Shown here: piece after piece, positions 1 to 13,200 of the stretch
Layout of the letters: each line of letters opens with the position of its first letter
Numbering within the stretch: the stretch's first letter is position 1
Origin: Prostheceraeus crozeri
Lineage: Eukaryota > Platyhelminthes > Polycladida > Euryleptidae
DNA length: 64,000 nt
Direction: 5' to 3'
NCBI GenBank assembly: GCA_907163375.1
Contig: CAJQUW010001431.1
Coordinates: forward strand, 310,001-374,000
Program-made: the position numbers and the translations under genes
The notes under the pieces: generated by a model
Seen by the model: the letters and a program-made list of their open reading frames with translations, nothing else
Databases searched by the model: none
What the model was told of the DNA's origin: nothing

Positions 1-99
1 CAAAGAGTGCAAAAATACAAAAGTAGATCGATCTCCTAGATGCAATGCAAAACTTGCAGTCGCACTTGTAACAGAAAGGAGTTGTTGAAAAAAAACAAA

Positions 100-540
100 G
101 GTACCTCCCACCGAGCAAGGGGAGCTCTGTAGGATATCCGTATCTTAACCGTTTCCAAGACGGAATAGAACTATCCGCGGATTAAACGGCGTTTTTTCGT
201 ACGACAAAATTTAACCGCAGAGGATGTAGGCTACCTCAGGTATCCTTCTGATATCTTTGGATGACACTATGAGATCCGACGGATACCTGCGGACTACCAC
301 GGTGTAGCGTCCGTTATCAGTGGATCACCGTATTGCACCTCCTTACTGTTAGGTGATATCCGACGGCTATCAACGAAGGATAGTAATCGCTGCAGAGTAC
401 CGGTAGATATTCATACCGAGATAACAGGATATCAAATAAATAACCGCGGTGTAAGGGCCACTATCTGCGGAGATACGTTAGCTATCCATAACCAAGATAA
501 CAGGATATCAAATAAATAACCGCGGTGCCATTTGAAGTAC
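100..540. repeat. CpG-rich left-end region with a ~45-bp direct repeat
   Basis: This stretch is richer in G+C and CpG than its surroundings and is full of short variants of GGATATCC and CCGCGG. It contains an exact 32-bp direct repeat at 420-451 and 496-527. The similarity extends about 12 bases further left in each copy, giving copies at about 408-451 and 483-527 spaced 76 bp apart. No open frame of note runs through it. It may be the edge of a satellite or of a repeat continuing left of the window, which cannot be seen. Confidence 0.6.
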
Positions 541-579
541 GAATAGAACAATTATTGTTATTATTTTTGTCAACAGTTA

Positions 580-795
580 AAGGAAGTTCTTTCGAAAGCT
601 CCTATGCTTGTTCATGCCCATTGAAAAACGAAAATAAACCCGACTGTTGATGCTTCGAATGTTGCAGTTGGAACTGTCCTACAACATCTGGTGAACGGAA
701 ATGATCAGCCGCTATCATTTTTCAGCTGTCAATTGCGTCCTCCAAAGAAGAATTACAGTACGTTTGATCGTAGGCTTCTTGCGGCTTGTATAGGC
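580..795 (+). mobile_element. Ty3/Gypsy fossil fragment (RT end and RNase H)
   Basis: The + strand encodes the junction of reverse transcriptase and RNase H of a Gypsy polyprotein. The signature VDASNVAVGTVLQ begins near 646 and is followed by QPLSFFSCQL and NYSTFDRRLLAACI, which is the usual order of the Gypsy RNase H first half. No LTR, integrase or gag is recognisable nearby, so it is a short, isolated and old fossil. Confidence 0.8.
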
Positions 796-2012
796 TAGGC
801 AAAATAGACTTGATGTTGGAATAAATTGCAAGATTTTGTTTTTCACTTTTTATTGGTTGATTATGGTCTGGGCAACATCATAGCAAAAGTTCATGAAAAT
901 TGCATCAGGTTTAGATGTGCAATTCTGACATTTTTGTCAGAAAAAATATAAAAGAAGCCATTCGGTATTTAGTGCTTGTTTTTCCACATTAAATTATGTA
1001 TGTAATGGGCTCTCAATGAGTATGGAGTGTTTTCATGAGACAAGCATGATTAGCGCACGTGCTATCTATCTTAATGATAGGATTGAATGAATTATTCAAA
1101 GTATTAATGCTATCTACTTGATGTTGTTGTTCTTGAAATATGTGATTGTGTAGACAAGCTGCTAGAATACGATGTGTTATATTTAGAAAGCATGAATGAA
1201 GGTTTACGAGGTGCATGAAGTACACATAAGAACACTGCTGCTATCTTACTCATATTTCAATCTTCATAATCTCTTCAGTTGAATAGGATCAGCTATTGTG
1301 AGCGAATTGACTGATCTACAAAAAATTCAATGAACTATAATATAGGGTTTCGGAGCAGGAGCCGTGGCAGCATGTCAGAGGCAGAACCGACAGGAAATAC
1401 TACGGCTTCGGCACCGTCTTGAAGTTTTGTAGGTATTAAAAATTCAGTCACTTTTCGAGATGAAGTGACATTTGACACTGACACTGTTGCTGTAAAACAT
1501 TTCAGATATTTATTGGACGGTCGTCATTTCTTGATTATTGTTCAATTTTAATTCATGTGTTGGCAAATTAATTGTGTAACATGGATATGCTTACTCAACT
1601 TGATAGCTCTTGACGACTATTGCAACTAATGCGCTGCTTCGGGGAATTCTAAATGGTCAATTTCTTTGTTTTGACAGCAATGGTTTTAAGTGAACATTAT
1701 CAAAAGAGAGATTGGGAAACACAACGAAATTATGATATATTTGATTTTTGCAATAATTATTTTTCATGAATTGTACAAATTTGATATTTCTTTTTTCGTA
1801 ATCTCCATGCTTAAGCCTTTCAACTGATGTATTGAATGTGTATATCGCATTGAAATTTCTTCGGCCTACTGTTGGCCCTACGAATTTACGATTTTCGTTA
1901 GTGTCACTCTAGCCATCCATGCATTGTGCATTTGCATATACCGCAACGTTGAGTACATTCACATATGCATTTAAGTAAAAAATCCATCAAAATAAAGATG
2001 AGCGTCTAATTA
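796..2012. other. No gene recognised
   Basis: AT-rich sequence with only short open frames in all six readings. I see no domain, exon or clear transposon end. A short tract near 1349-1430 resembles the purine-rich end of hAT elements but has no partner. Confidence 0.5.
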
Positions 2013-2340
2013 CCCGAGTAAAAAAATTATGTTTTGCTTGCTAAGCGTCATGGTACGCGCGCGGTTAACTTAGTGGGCGACATAATAACACCCAAAACCA
2101 CGATATGCCTACTAGGCACATATCAAGCACCTACTAAATTGATTAAGCAAAGCATGATTACCATATGCCTAGTAGGCCCATATCAAGCGCCTACTAAATT
2201 GATTAGGCAAAGTTTGCTATGGCATGATTACCATATGCCTACTGGGCACATCAAGCACCTACTAAATTGGCTAAGCAAGGAATATTTTTTTCTGTTCTTA
2301 TCAAGCGTCATCAGCTTGAAGGACTTCTCACGGCGTTAAA
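2013..2340 (+). mobile_element. Possible non-autonomous element with internal minisatellite
   Basis: The left end ACCCGAGTAAAAAAA followed by TATG recurs in inverted orientation at about 15590-15613, and both sites adjoin internal short tandem repeats containing CCTA and TAGGCA motifs. Such a layout, a fixed end followed by a minisatellite, is known from non-autonomous Helitron-like and pearl-type elements. The right end is not defined and no target duplication was found, so the class is uncertain. Confidence 0.4.
2099..2280. repeat. Minisatellite, three copies of about 60 bp
   Basis: Three imperfect copies share CATATGCCTA, CATCAAGCACCTACTAAATTG and a terminal AAGCAA. The central copy carries a small extra segment. 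The open frame across this tract is repeat-driven and not taken as a gene. Confidence 0.75.
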
Positions 2341-3426
2341 TGATCAGACAAGGTTTCCTAAGCGGCATAATAATTTTGAACAGCTAATAGGCTCTTGCTG
2401 CTTTAATTGCTTGATTCGTTTGGAATGAGGCAGATTAGTAGATATACAAAGCCAATCTGGGCCATTGTCATAAAAATGTTAAATGTTTCATTACTTATCC
2501 CAGTCAATTAAATATTTTTGTCACACGTAACTTTGGTGTATTTTAATGTACACTAGATCAATGCATATTAAACGCGAGAATAGTTGATAGCCCACGATTA
2601 CAGTTGTGTTGTTGTAAAAGGCTTACACCAAGTATAGACACACGTGATAGCGTAGGAAAAGTGATGTTTAAATAGCCAGTTGATGCATGTGTTTCATCAA
2701 AATAATTTTAGTACTATTTAAAGCTCTGGTATAAACATTAAAATGATCATGCGTAGAGCTTAGTATTCGGAATGATATTGCACTTGTGAAAGCAGCTTAT
2801 CGAAAGCTTATAGTCCATGTAGTACCGATGATTTTCCTCGTACTGTAGAAATTAGTTATGTACTTTCTTGATTGACAATCGACTATCATGGCAGTTGTCA
2901 ATTTAGGTATCAAGACAAGAAGTCAAGATCCATCCCTCTTCAGTCCGGGTTTCATTGTATTTCATAATTTCACCAACAATGTTATTGTTAAACCATCTGA
3001 GTTTTCTGAAGTCTGGCATATGCGTACAATATAGGAGGATAGGAGGTGAGTGAGTCAGCAGTCGTGACGCAGAAGTCTATTCATGCAAAGTTGCTATGCT
3101 ACCATGGATCGATCAACGACGTCTGTTCTTACTGCAGTCTTGGCCAAACGTATTAATGCGCCACGCTTTAAGCTGATAGCACTTGGGTGTCGAGTCGAAA
3201 CTCGGAATTCGGCATTAGCAGCGTGAAACAAAGTCATTTTCTGATGGACTGTTTCGGTTAATATTCGCTTTGCAGTTACTCAATGACTTTTCAACGGAAA
3301 GCCAATGCGAACTTAATTTACAATTGCTGTCTTCAAGTTTCACCTGACTTTGTAGCGTCGTGAAGGATTGCATTTCCGTCAAACAAGTGAGGAAGAGATC
3401 ATATCCTATAAATCCTGTCAAACAAG
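2341..3426. other. No gene recognised; upstream of candidate first exon
   Basis: No domain or element is recognised. The last 250 bases before the ATG at 3427 have a more even base composition and could hold a promoter and 5' leader. A TTTGCAG at about 3270-3276 could be the acceptor of a leader intron, but nothing confirms it. Confidence 0.35.
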
Positions 3427-3517
3427 ATGCGGAATCGAGCCTTCTTTATCACGTGCGCGGAAAAGGGACGGCTATCAAGATCGAATTCTCTTTTACATGA
3501 CAAGATTCCAGACCAAG
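3427..3517 (+). CDS. Candidate first coding exon, unknown gene
   Basis: An ATG preceded by AAG opens 30 codons plus one base, beginning MRNRAFFITCAEKGRL and ending with KIPDQ, then a strong donor GTGAGA at 3518. The outgoing phase is 1. The next exon-like block, 9599-9738, accepts exactly this phase: the spare G joins AT to give GAT (Asp). The product is not recognised; its start is short and basic, without a clear signal peptide. The pairing rests only on splice signals and phase, so a chance match is possible. Confidence 0.4.
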
Positions 3518-6500
3518 GTGAGAAAATATAATCAATCTCAATCATTTTATGCAATAAAAATATTACGATGAGTGAAAATGTAGGATTCAAAAAATTTAGG
3601 AAAATTGCATGTTTTGAAAGTTGCTGATAACCTGTTAAATTTAATCAAAAGCACGAAAACTTGAAGTGCTATTAGTTAAGTGATTGTATGACTTATTCAT
3701 CTGTTTACTGACATTCATTCAGATTTGATAAGTCTTATCCCTGTTAAGAAATAGCAGCATTATGTTTGAACTGTATGCTGTCTCTGCAGGCCAGATATTA
3801 AGCGCACGATGAGGTCAACAAAGTCATTCCCCGACAACTCATGAAGCGATGATGACAAAGCCAGATCCCTTACACTAACATTTTTTCAACTAAACAAGGT
3901 TGTGGCGATGCAGTGGTCATGTGAAGATTTTAAATGGCAGTAGTGGATGAGATGAAGAGGGAGATGGAGAGAGAACAATGTACACACGATCAACAATAAT
4001 GCGTCAAATAGACGAAGTTAAATGAAGCGGTTGACATCGCTGCGCTTCACGTTATCATCTATAATGCAAAAAGTACTTGTCCGATCTGCATAAAGTTTTG
4101 ATGTAGGTAGAAAATATGCTTAAGTAGGCCTACGTCTACCCGAAGCTTGTTGACGATTGATATATTTTTGCAGATTTTAGACGAATTTGAAAACCTGGGG
4201 ATAATCGAGTTTCCGCACTCATCAGATAGTGAATAACAATTTTATGGATTAACATCTTTCAAACAGAAATTATCGAACAAATATGAAAATGTGGCAAAAT
4301 GTCTTATAACATTATTTCCTTTCTGACATGATCAAATTGAAAAAAGCATTAAAAATTTCGCAAAATCAAGAGTTTTTTAAATATCATTTTCTCAAATTAT
4401 ATCGTGGTAAAATATCAAGTTTCTAAGTCTTTTGAATTATTTTTAAGAATACTCGGGAGCTCAATATGCTGATGCTTAATAATCCACCTTTTATTCCTTA
4501 CCTGATCATTCTTGTAATTGATGATTTATATCAAGAATAACTAATTATGAAGTAAGCGCTGAATAGAATGGTGATTTAGGTTTGACCGATCAAGAAGCTA
4601 ATCATATTAAGCATAGACATGTCAACTGCAGAATGACACGACCATTCGAGTTCATCGCTGACACTCCAACAGCATAGTTACCGAAATGAGCTGAAGTGTG
4701 CCCGTTTCAAATGCCAACAATCATATCCTGCAATTACATTATGCTTCCCCTTGGCAGGGAGTCTTCTGAGCATAGTATTCGCGAATTCTTTCAGTCATAG
4801 TTAAACTTGAGATCATTTCTTTCATTTCCTTTAGAAAATTATTTGTTATGTAATAACGTCTGTACATGCACATCTGTATGTCGCATGTTTAATTTCAATT
4901 TTACCAAATTTCTTTCTCTGTATTTTCCTTAAGACAGTAGGACATTATGCATTCTCTTGAAATAGTGCATGTGAGCTTAACTTAGGCCGTGCGTAGTGAA
5001 GCCATCTAGATAAATGTGTAAATGCGATTATAGCATTAAACGCTCGGTACCTGAGTTTTGCTCCCGCAATTGGCGCAGTATGTTGCTGATGCGCCATGAT
5101 AAGCTACCAACGGAACTCAATGAACTCCTCGATCCTCTCTCACTAATGAATATTTGGAGATTATAATTTGTTAGTGATATTTATTCGACAAAATTTGATC
5201 AGATCTTGAAAAACTGCAGATAAAACTCTTATAACTCTTAATAAGAGAGGTGCCGACATGATAAACTTTCAATCATTCTTGACTTTTTGTACAAACAACG
5301 TTCAATAGCCCTTAATTAATTTCTTATGGCACCGGATTTTACAGTAAGTCCCCCAAATAACAAGCTTCAGGATTTTCGCTTCCGGTAGCTTGCCGCGGAG
5401 TAAGCTTTAGGGAGGTATTCATTTGAGTGCGCTTGATCAATCTTTGCTTCACGCTGCTACGTCAGGAAAATTGACACTTCTTCTCTGTTCTTCTTCTCAA
5501 CCATGAGCCAACATGAACATTAATTTCGAGGGAAAATAGAAATCCTTTCACTAGAATAACATTATCAGCATAATTTCATCTTAAATAAACTTCAACATTT
5601 GAAGCAATGCAACTGATTGGCCTCATCTTCGGGATGGACTGAGAGCTTTAGGAGCTTATCATCTTTATAAACCATCGACCAAATCAGATCAGAAATAACT
5701 TTTTAGCATGACAAAATTGAGTTTGATACGATGAAAAAATCAGTTTCAAAGCGTCGAACCACGTATGTTCTCTTTCTTCTGTGATTAAGCATCACTGGGA
5801 TGGAACAGGCCGCGAGCACGGCCTTCCGATTAATTTTAATGGGCCTATGTTGACCATTAACTATGCATTCCCTCTAGAGGAAATCATTTAGTCAATCAAA
5901 AGGAAGACACCATTATAAGAGCATGTATAGTTAGTGTAACATATTTAAAGATACCTACCTAAACATGCTCTATCTGACATAAATGTTGCGAACTGATTCT
6001 TAAATAGTAAGAAAATACTAACTTTTGCATGTAATTACACATAGCTTATCTCAAATAAAATTGTCAGAATCCTATATTCTAGCCTACAAGAATTTTTATA
6101 GCAGCAAATAAAAAATTAAGCTCCACCATTCTGCTAAGGTCCACATTGTTTCTATCGACTTTTAAAAGCGCGGGACGCCGAAGTGCCGTCAACTTCTGCA
6201 TAATTTTAGCACCAGTAGAAATCGACCTCAAAAGAAAGGGGATCTTGATTTTTTTCTGTGCTGCTATAATTACTATGATCTCCTGCCGTTTGGTCAACTG
6301 TGTGAATTTTGTAAGAATTATGTATTCCTTAGCCTATCTATCCAATGATTATTTCATATCTCGATTAACTGGAAAAAATCTCGAGGAATCAAAATGAATG
6401 ATTGGATTTCAATGCAAACACATGTACGAGTAATGATAGTTACCTAGTAGCGCCTACTGTCTGCATGTGCTTTTGACAGTCGATGGTAGAGCAGTGTCTG

Positions 6501-9500
6501 AAGTTAGCGGCATGCGATAAATTTTGATTGACATCGTACGTTGTCAACCCCTGCTGGCTTTGATTACTCCGGCCGGTTTCATCCCTGACTCATTTATATT
6601 ATTTATATTGATAGAATTTTCTACCAATGCATTCCCAATTTAATGTGTATTTAACTAACTTTTGTAAAATGCTTTAAAAGTTGGTTTCGTTATAGATCGC
6701 AGATTTCATTTGCTAAGACTGGCCACTTTGGCAATGTTTTCCACGGTTTTTATGCAAGTATTTGAGCATTCCGAAATCTTGCTCCGGTGCAGAGTTGTGG
6801 GCACAATTTCTCTGTATGGTTGATATTTCTTAAAACTATATTTATCACTGTTCTAAACTTGCAGAAAACCCCTTAGCATGCTAGTATGTTTCAATGAAAA
6901 CAGAATATTTTGGAAATCGTAAAAACAACCACAGGTTAAAATTTTGGTTAAGCATCGTTTTTGATAACAAATGTGCACATTCAGCATTTGCTTTTGGTTT
7001 CGTCTTTTGTTAAAAAAAAGAAGTTGCAGATGCCTGCTCCTTACAGCAGGCCTATTATCATTTCAATGATTCTGATTTCTGTAGTAGCCTATTACAGAAT
7101 TAGCTGATCACAAAGCTAATCATATCCATAATGTGGCCCGCTACTAGCACTGTTTTTAACACCTATGAGCTGGATGATTTGCATGCAACATGCAAAACTT
7201 GCAAGACATGGCATACATGTACATTTGAAAAATTTCTCTTCTTTGTCCATGACTCGGTCTCCTACGAAATTCGTTTCATGATTAGCTAGAAGTTTCTCTA
7301 CTTAAAGCACATGTACATGTACATGTATGTTCTCTGTCAGAACTGCATGTGCATATATTAGTTTTTTCAATTTCCAATTCATACAAGCAGTGGCAGTAGC
7401 AACGCTCGCATCACCTTGGCCTCCAGACAAAAAAGGTGCGAACTGAAGTATCGAGCGAACAGATCTCTCCAAATGTGCACCTATAGCGCAATGCAACTAA
7501 TATTTAAGACTCACAGTTTACGAGCAATCAGAAAGTTCAATCGTTTTGCAAACTTCAATTTTCAACAAATACACTTTGTCATGTCTTAATAGTTGTTTCC
7601 TGTAACGTAAGTGATGCAATTGTCATTCATATCTTGACATCCACTCCACTTTCTGCTACGTTTTCGTTAATTCACATGTTTTCCTGACTACAAGTTTTCA
7701 ACTGCACAAACCAAGAAAAGCAACTGCACATTTGAATTTAGAACTGCAGAAACTGTGTCCAGTTGCACGTTAAAGAATCCTATAGCTAAACAACAGTGCA
7801 TGAGAGTGACCATGATCTACCATGGACGTTGCTTAGAGAACGATCTGCCGCGATGATTGGTGTGGTGCATTCGAATATACTGTACAACAGTATCTATTTC
7901 CTAAAACTGAGGATTCGGGTTGTTGTATTTCACTTGGAGAACGCATTAAGTGAATTACATGTGCTTGTATGTCGGCCATCCTTATTAGGTACTAGTCTCA
8001 AAAGGGTATTTCGGTCTATCTTTCAGTATTTGTACAAATCTCATGGTTCCTATTTCATCAAAGTATAGAGCCCTAATGATTGTTTAGGTGGAAGTTGCTT
8101 TGAAACCTTTGCATCTATCAATTTAGGAGATAATAAGAGACAAAAGGTCTGATCAACTCAAAACATAAATTCATTATGCTGAAATCACATTTTTTAACTT
8201 CATTTAAGTTAGATAAAAAAAATAAAAAAAATATCATGCGAACAGCGATAACTAAAAATACAATCCCAAGTTGCATCAGTAGAGAAAAATGCCTAATATA
8301 GTCATTTTGCTTTCTATCTTTGACTGATTTAAATAAACTAGAGCTATAATTGGAAATTTACAGCTCTAATCATCGTATCATGGTATTATACTGAGTAAGT
8401 GACAACTGATTTGTCAATAAGGAACATTAACGCCCTTGATTCCCCGACCGCTTCCTATGCTAGGTTCTAATCATTGTATTTGACACACGTGATGAAGTGA
8501 CAACAAGCAAGGTTGGACCTAGGGTTTTGGGTCGACGACCTAGGGTAAGTGATACAAAACTTGGGTTTTCTATTATTGCTGAATATATACAGATCAAGTT
8601 ACAAAAATTATTATTTTGATTTGAATCTTAGGAGAGCTACAGGATAAGAGCATAAAATTCTGATATTTTATCAAATTTCCACTGGATTCACAGAATATTT
8701 CAAGAGTGAAATGCTTGTGATTATTAGCTATTTCATTCTGGGCTTGACAATACCGCGCATTGAAAGTTCATACATATTGTATCTAGGCCTACAGTAAGTT
8801 TACATGTCTTTTGCTGCATTTGTGCATATTGAATTTTTATATATTCCGCATATTTTACATCTTCGCAGTTATCTTCTCACCCTTAACTTTCTGCGATAGC
8901 CAACATTTATCCAAAAATTAAAATCATTCCGATTTCGCATTCTAAATATGTTTAACCATTCACTTACTGCGCACCTATAATATTTATCATGCTTGTTTAT
9001 ATTCCTGAATGATAAAATAAAAAACAATTGCTTTGCTATGAGCAATGTGTAACTCAATCATAACTAAATCAAAGATCTTCAATTAGTCAGTATATCAGTA
9101 TAGGTTAAATTAAAAGAAAACTTTATGACGTAATACATCAGGCTACTAAGGCTACTAATTACATCAATTATTGCAATAATAAATCGTTTCCCACTAATAC
9201 CACACTTCTCATGGGCCCCATAGGAATCTTGGCCTATAGAAGAATCTTTATGTCAGCACAAAATACAAAGAATGCACTTCGTCTACTTGATTTCATTCAT
9301 TTATTTAAAAATGGGTTTTGGGTTTTGACCCCAATATTTTGCCCAACCTTGCAGCAAGCGGCGAAGGTGAGAGTTGTCATCTCAAAGTTCGAGAGATGAG
9401 ATTTTTGTCTCTAAACTGCAGAGGGAGGGTTTAACGTTTGCTGAGTTTGAGTGTAGCCTACTTTTTAATAATTACTAATTCTTCAATTGTCTGCTTTATA

Positions 9501-9598
9501 ATGAGTTAGTGGAGGTTCCTAAATTTCGTGTGCCTGTGCAAAAAATGAAGCTTTATCGTGTAGTAACCCTATGTTGATGTTGCTTATCTCAGTTTTAG
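3518..9598 (+). other. Presumed first intron; no other gene seen
   Basis: About 6.1 kb of AT-rich sequence between the two candidate exons. Open frames here are no longer than expected by chance at this base composition, and no transposase, reverse transcriptase or structural RNA is recognised. If the exon pair is wrong, this is plain intergenic sequence. Confidence 0.35.
7309..7330. repeat. Short ACATGT microsatellite
   Basis: Self-complementary ACATGT units are repeated in tandem, ending in a variant unit. Similar short runs of the motif recur near 21965. Confidence 0.7.
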
Positions 9599-9738
9599 AT
9601 GCGGATATCCCCATGTTCGGCTCGAGGCTCATGCGACTGATCTTCACAAGACTATATTTCTTATCGAAAAGCCGCTACGTTTGGGAGGAGATTCTCATCG
9701 ACAACCAAGTGCTGACAAAACAATGTTCAGTGTTAAAG
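9599..9738 (+). CDS. Candidate second coding exon, unknown gene
   Basis: The block follows an acceptor ending in CAGTTTTAG and is closed by a good donor GTATGT at 9739. Entered at phase 1 it reads 47 codons without a stop, beginning DADIPMFGSRLMRLIF and ending QCSVLK, and leaves at phase 0. The segment LMRLIFTRLYFLSKSRYVW is hydrophobic with basic residues, so a membrane-associated stretch is possible. Its incoming phase fits the exon at 3427-3517. No family is recognised and no following exon was found before the Gypsy insertion at 9933. Confidence 0.45.
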
Positions 9739-9932
9739 GTATGTAGCCTCTGCCTTCTATAAGGAGACTTCCACTATCAGTGCCTCTCGATATGCACTTG
9801 CGGACTGCTAAAATATTGTTGCAAACATTTTTCGATAAGAAGCTTTTAACCGTTGACATGATCTCTTCACTGTATCATCTGTCAAAGTTCACCACTATTT
9901 TTTGAAGGCGGCCCAGAAATGTATTCCAATAT

Positions 9933-10094
9933 TGTAGTAATATCTTATAGCCCCTGAGTCGGCAAGGGAAAACCAGCGTGCGTGGCGAGAACGATCTCTA
10001 TCGACAAATCAAATAGACCAATATACGAACAATTCTGCAATCCACTATCAGTGGTACAGATAAACAACTAAGCAATATACATCATTCTTCTACA
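9933..10094 (-). repeat. 3' LTR of Gypsy-1
   Basis: 162 bp, TG...CA ends, identical to the copy at 14383-14544. The polypurine tract lies just right of it on the + map. Confidence 0.95.
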
Positions 10095-10280
10095 TCTCCC
10101 CTTTTAACAAACATTGTCATTTCACAGTAGGCGTATACAGTCATCGGTGTGTGTGAACAGTTCGGATCACATGATGATACATTAAACTGCAAATCAATTC
10201 AAGGCATGCAATTCAGAGGAAGCACTAATCACTATTAAAGATGTAACGATTAGGCGGAATAACTGGTCGACCTGATCGTG

Positions 10281-13200
10281 TCACGTAACAGTTCGTCTGA
10301 GGCGAATAGTCATCTGTTGCTGACACCACATTCGATTGAGATGCTGCATCCTGGAGAAGGTCTGGTATTCTCGAGATAATTGCAGATGAATCTTCCTCGT
10401 CTTCTCTTCCTCCCCCGACCGAACCGGAGATGATGATGAAGAATACTCTCCGTGAAGCGTCCACGAGTTTCGCCCTTGGTCGAATGAATCGCTGAACTCG
10501 TCTCCTTCTCTCGAAGAACACGCTGACATCGACTTCGTCATCAATACCAGTGCCAAACGATTTCGACGTATCCGGCTGCTACCAGAAACTACAATAAAAG
10601 ATCGGGGTTGCTCCGCCCGAGCAATAATATGTCCCATTCGTTTCAAGTCTCTAATCCAAACCAAATCATTAATTCCCAACTCCGGTAGTTCGCTAGTTCG
10701 ATAGCGTTTGTCAAAATTTCTTTTTTGTTTCATGCGGTAGGATTCTTCCTTCTTGCGTAAATTATCCTCATTTGCGATTTCCGGTTTCAGCTTGGAAGGT
10801 ATCACAGGTATTCTGGTTTGAAGCATTCTATTCATCAATAATTGACAGGGAGCTTTGCCGTTGATCAGAGGAGCAGTTCGGTATGCCAATAATGCCATGT
10901 AAGGTTCTGGATTTTTTCTCAGTAAGTTCTTTACTGTTCTAATTGCTCTTTCTGCTTCACCGTTAGCTTGAGGGAACCTTGGGGAACTGGTTTCATGCTT
11001 GAAGGAGTATATCTGAGCGAATTTCCTGAATTCTTCAGAATTGTATTAAGGCCCATTATCAGAAATAACAGTTTCTGGTATTCCTTGGCAGGCAAAAATG
11101 CTTTTCAAACAGTTGACTAGATGCTCTGTCGTATAACCTTTCATTTCTCTGATTTCGATCCAACGGGAATAGTAATCAACAACAAGAGCATAAGTTCGGC
11201 TAGCGTGCTCAAAAATGTCGGATCCAACTTTCTGCCATGCATTGGAAGGAAATTCAGTAGGAATTAGAGGCTCCTTCCTTTCAGACCTGTTTTTCAAACA
11301 AACAGCGCAATTTGAAACAAAGTTCGCAATATGTTTTGAAATTTTAGGCCACCAAACAGCGTCTTTTGCTTTGGCACGACATTTAGATATCCCTAAATGG
11401 CCATCATGCAGTCTTGAGAGTACATCATCCCTTAGACATTTTGGAATAACAATACGTTCATTGTAGAGAAGGATATTGTCGATAATTGTAAAATGTGATC
11501 GATCATCCCAGAGCTGATTCAAGTGGGGTTCTGTTGGTCTATACTTCGGCCAACCGCCTGTAACGTATGTCTTGATTTCCTGGATGTCCTCGTCGTTGTG
11601 CTGTGCTGTTATAATTTCGGATAGTTTCTGAGGTGATGCCGGAAGTTTCGAAACTGTGTGCCTTGCAAAGTGCTGAATTTCCGAGATAAATTCAATTTCT
11701 GACACTGTCGGGTTTTCTTGTGACACTCGTGATAACGCATCAGCAGTGTATTGAAAGCTTCCTGGTACATATCTGACATTGGGCGAATACCTCATCATCC
11801 TAAGTCGGAATCTCTGTATTCTAGCGGGAATTTTCGATAAATCTGTAGTACTGAGTAAAGGAACGAGCGGTTTGTGATCGGTTTCCGGATGGAAGTTCAA
11901 ACCAAGGACGTATTCACTAAATCTTTCACATGCCCAACAGGACGCCAGGGCTTCTTTTTCAATAACTGCATACCTCTGTTCCGTGTCTGTTAAGGATCTC
12001 GAGGCAAAACATACCGGTCGTCTTGCTCCATCGTGTAACTGTAGAAGAACGGCTCCGATTCCAGTTGATGAGGCGTCCGCTGAGATAATAGTTTCTCTAC
12101 GTGGGTCATAAGAGGCCAATGTTTCCGACGAAGTCAACATTCTTTTTATCTGTTCGAATGCTCGCTCTTGGCCGAATCTCCATGTCCATTCATTATCGTC
12201 TTTCAATAGCTGGCGCAGTGGTTCATTGATCTGAGACAGTCGAGGGATAAATTTTCCAAGATGGTTTACCATTCCCATGAATCTCTGAAGTTCCTTTATA
12301 TTTCTGGGCGGGGGGGAAAATTTCGAATGGCATCAGTCTTTTGTGGGTCAATACTAATTCCTTGCTCGTCGATGATATTTCCTAAAAACTTTATGGAATT
12401 TTTGGAAAATTCACATTTGTCACACTTCAGCGTTAGACCGGATTCTTGCAATCTACTTAAAACTTGATGTAGTCGCGAATCGTGTTCGTTGCGATTGGCA
12501 CCGTGGACCAAGATATCGTCCATGTGACAAATAACTCCCTCGAGACCTTCTAAGATCCCTGACATGGTACGTTGAAAGATTTCTGGCGCCGACGAAATAC
12601 CGAATGGCAGGCGGTTATATCTATACCTTCCGAACGGTGTCAAAAATGTAGTTAAATTCTTCGATTCCTCATCAAGAGGTATTTGCCAGAATCCACTGTT
12701 GGTATCAAGTTTGCTAAATACAGTACTTCTCCCCAGTTTTGCTAAGCTGGCATCCACGGAAGCCATCGGGTGAATTTCACGTTCTACTGATCTGTTCAAA
12801 TTCGTCAAATCAACACAAATTCTTACTTTCTTATTGGCTTTCGGTACGCATACGAGTCCAGAACACCATTCAGTTGGCTCCGTGACCGGCGATATGACTC
12901 CAAGTTCCATCATTCTCTGTATTTCCATCTTAACTTCGGGCAAAAGTGGGTGGGCTATTCTTCTGGGTGTGAATATTTGTATTGGCTTAGATTCGGGTCT
13001 CAATGTGATATGATATTCTGTATTCAGCTTTCCTAATCCGTTGAATAAATTAGGGTATCTCACTTTGAAATCTTTTAAAGAACTTCCGACAACTTCATTA
13101 ATTGCAGTCCGAGTAACTAGATTCAGTTTTTCGCAGGCCACCTTACTCAGGAGAGAGTATCTCTGATTTCTGAGAACGTACAAAACCTCGGAACAGCTGT

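Noticed and set aside
1340-1440. hAT end resembling the one at 60677
   Set aside because: Only a loose GGAGCAGGAGCC-like run; no partner end and no target duplication.
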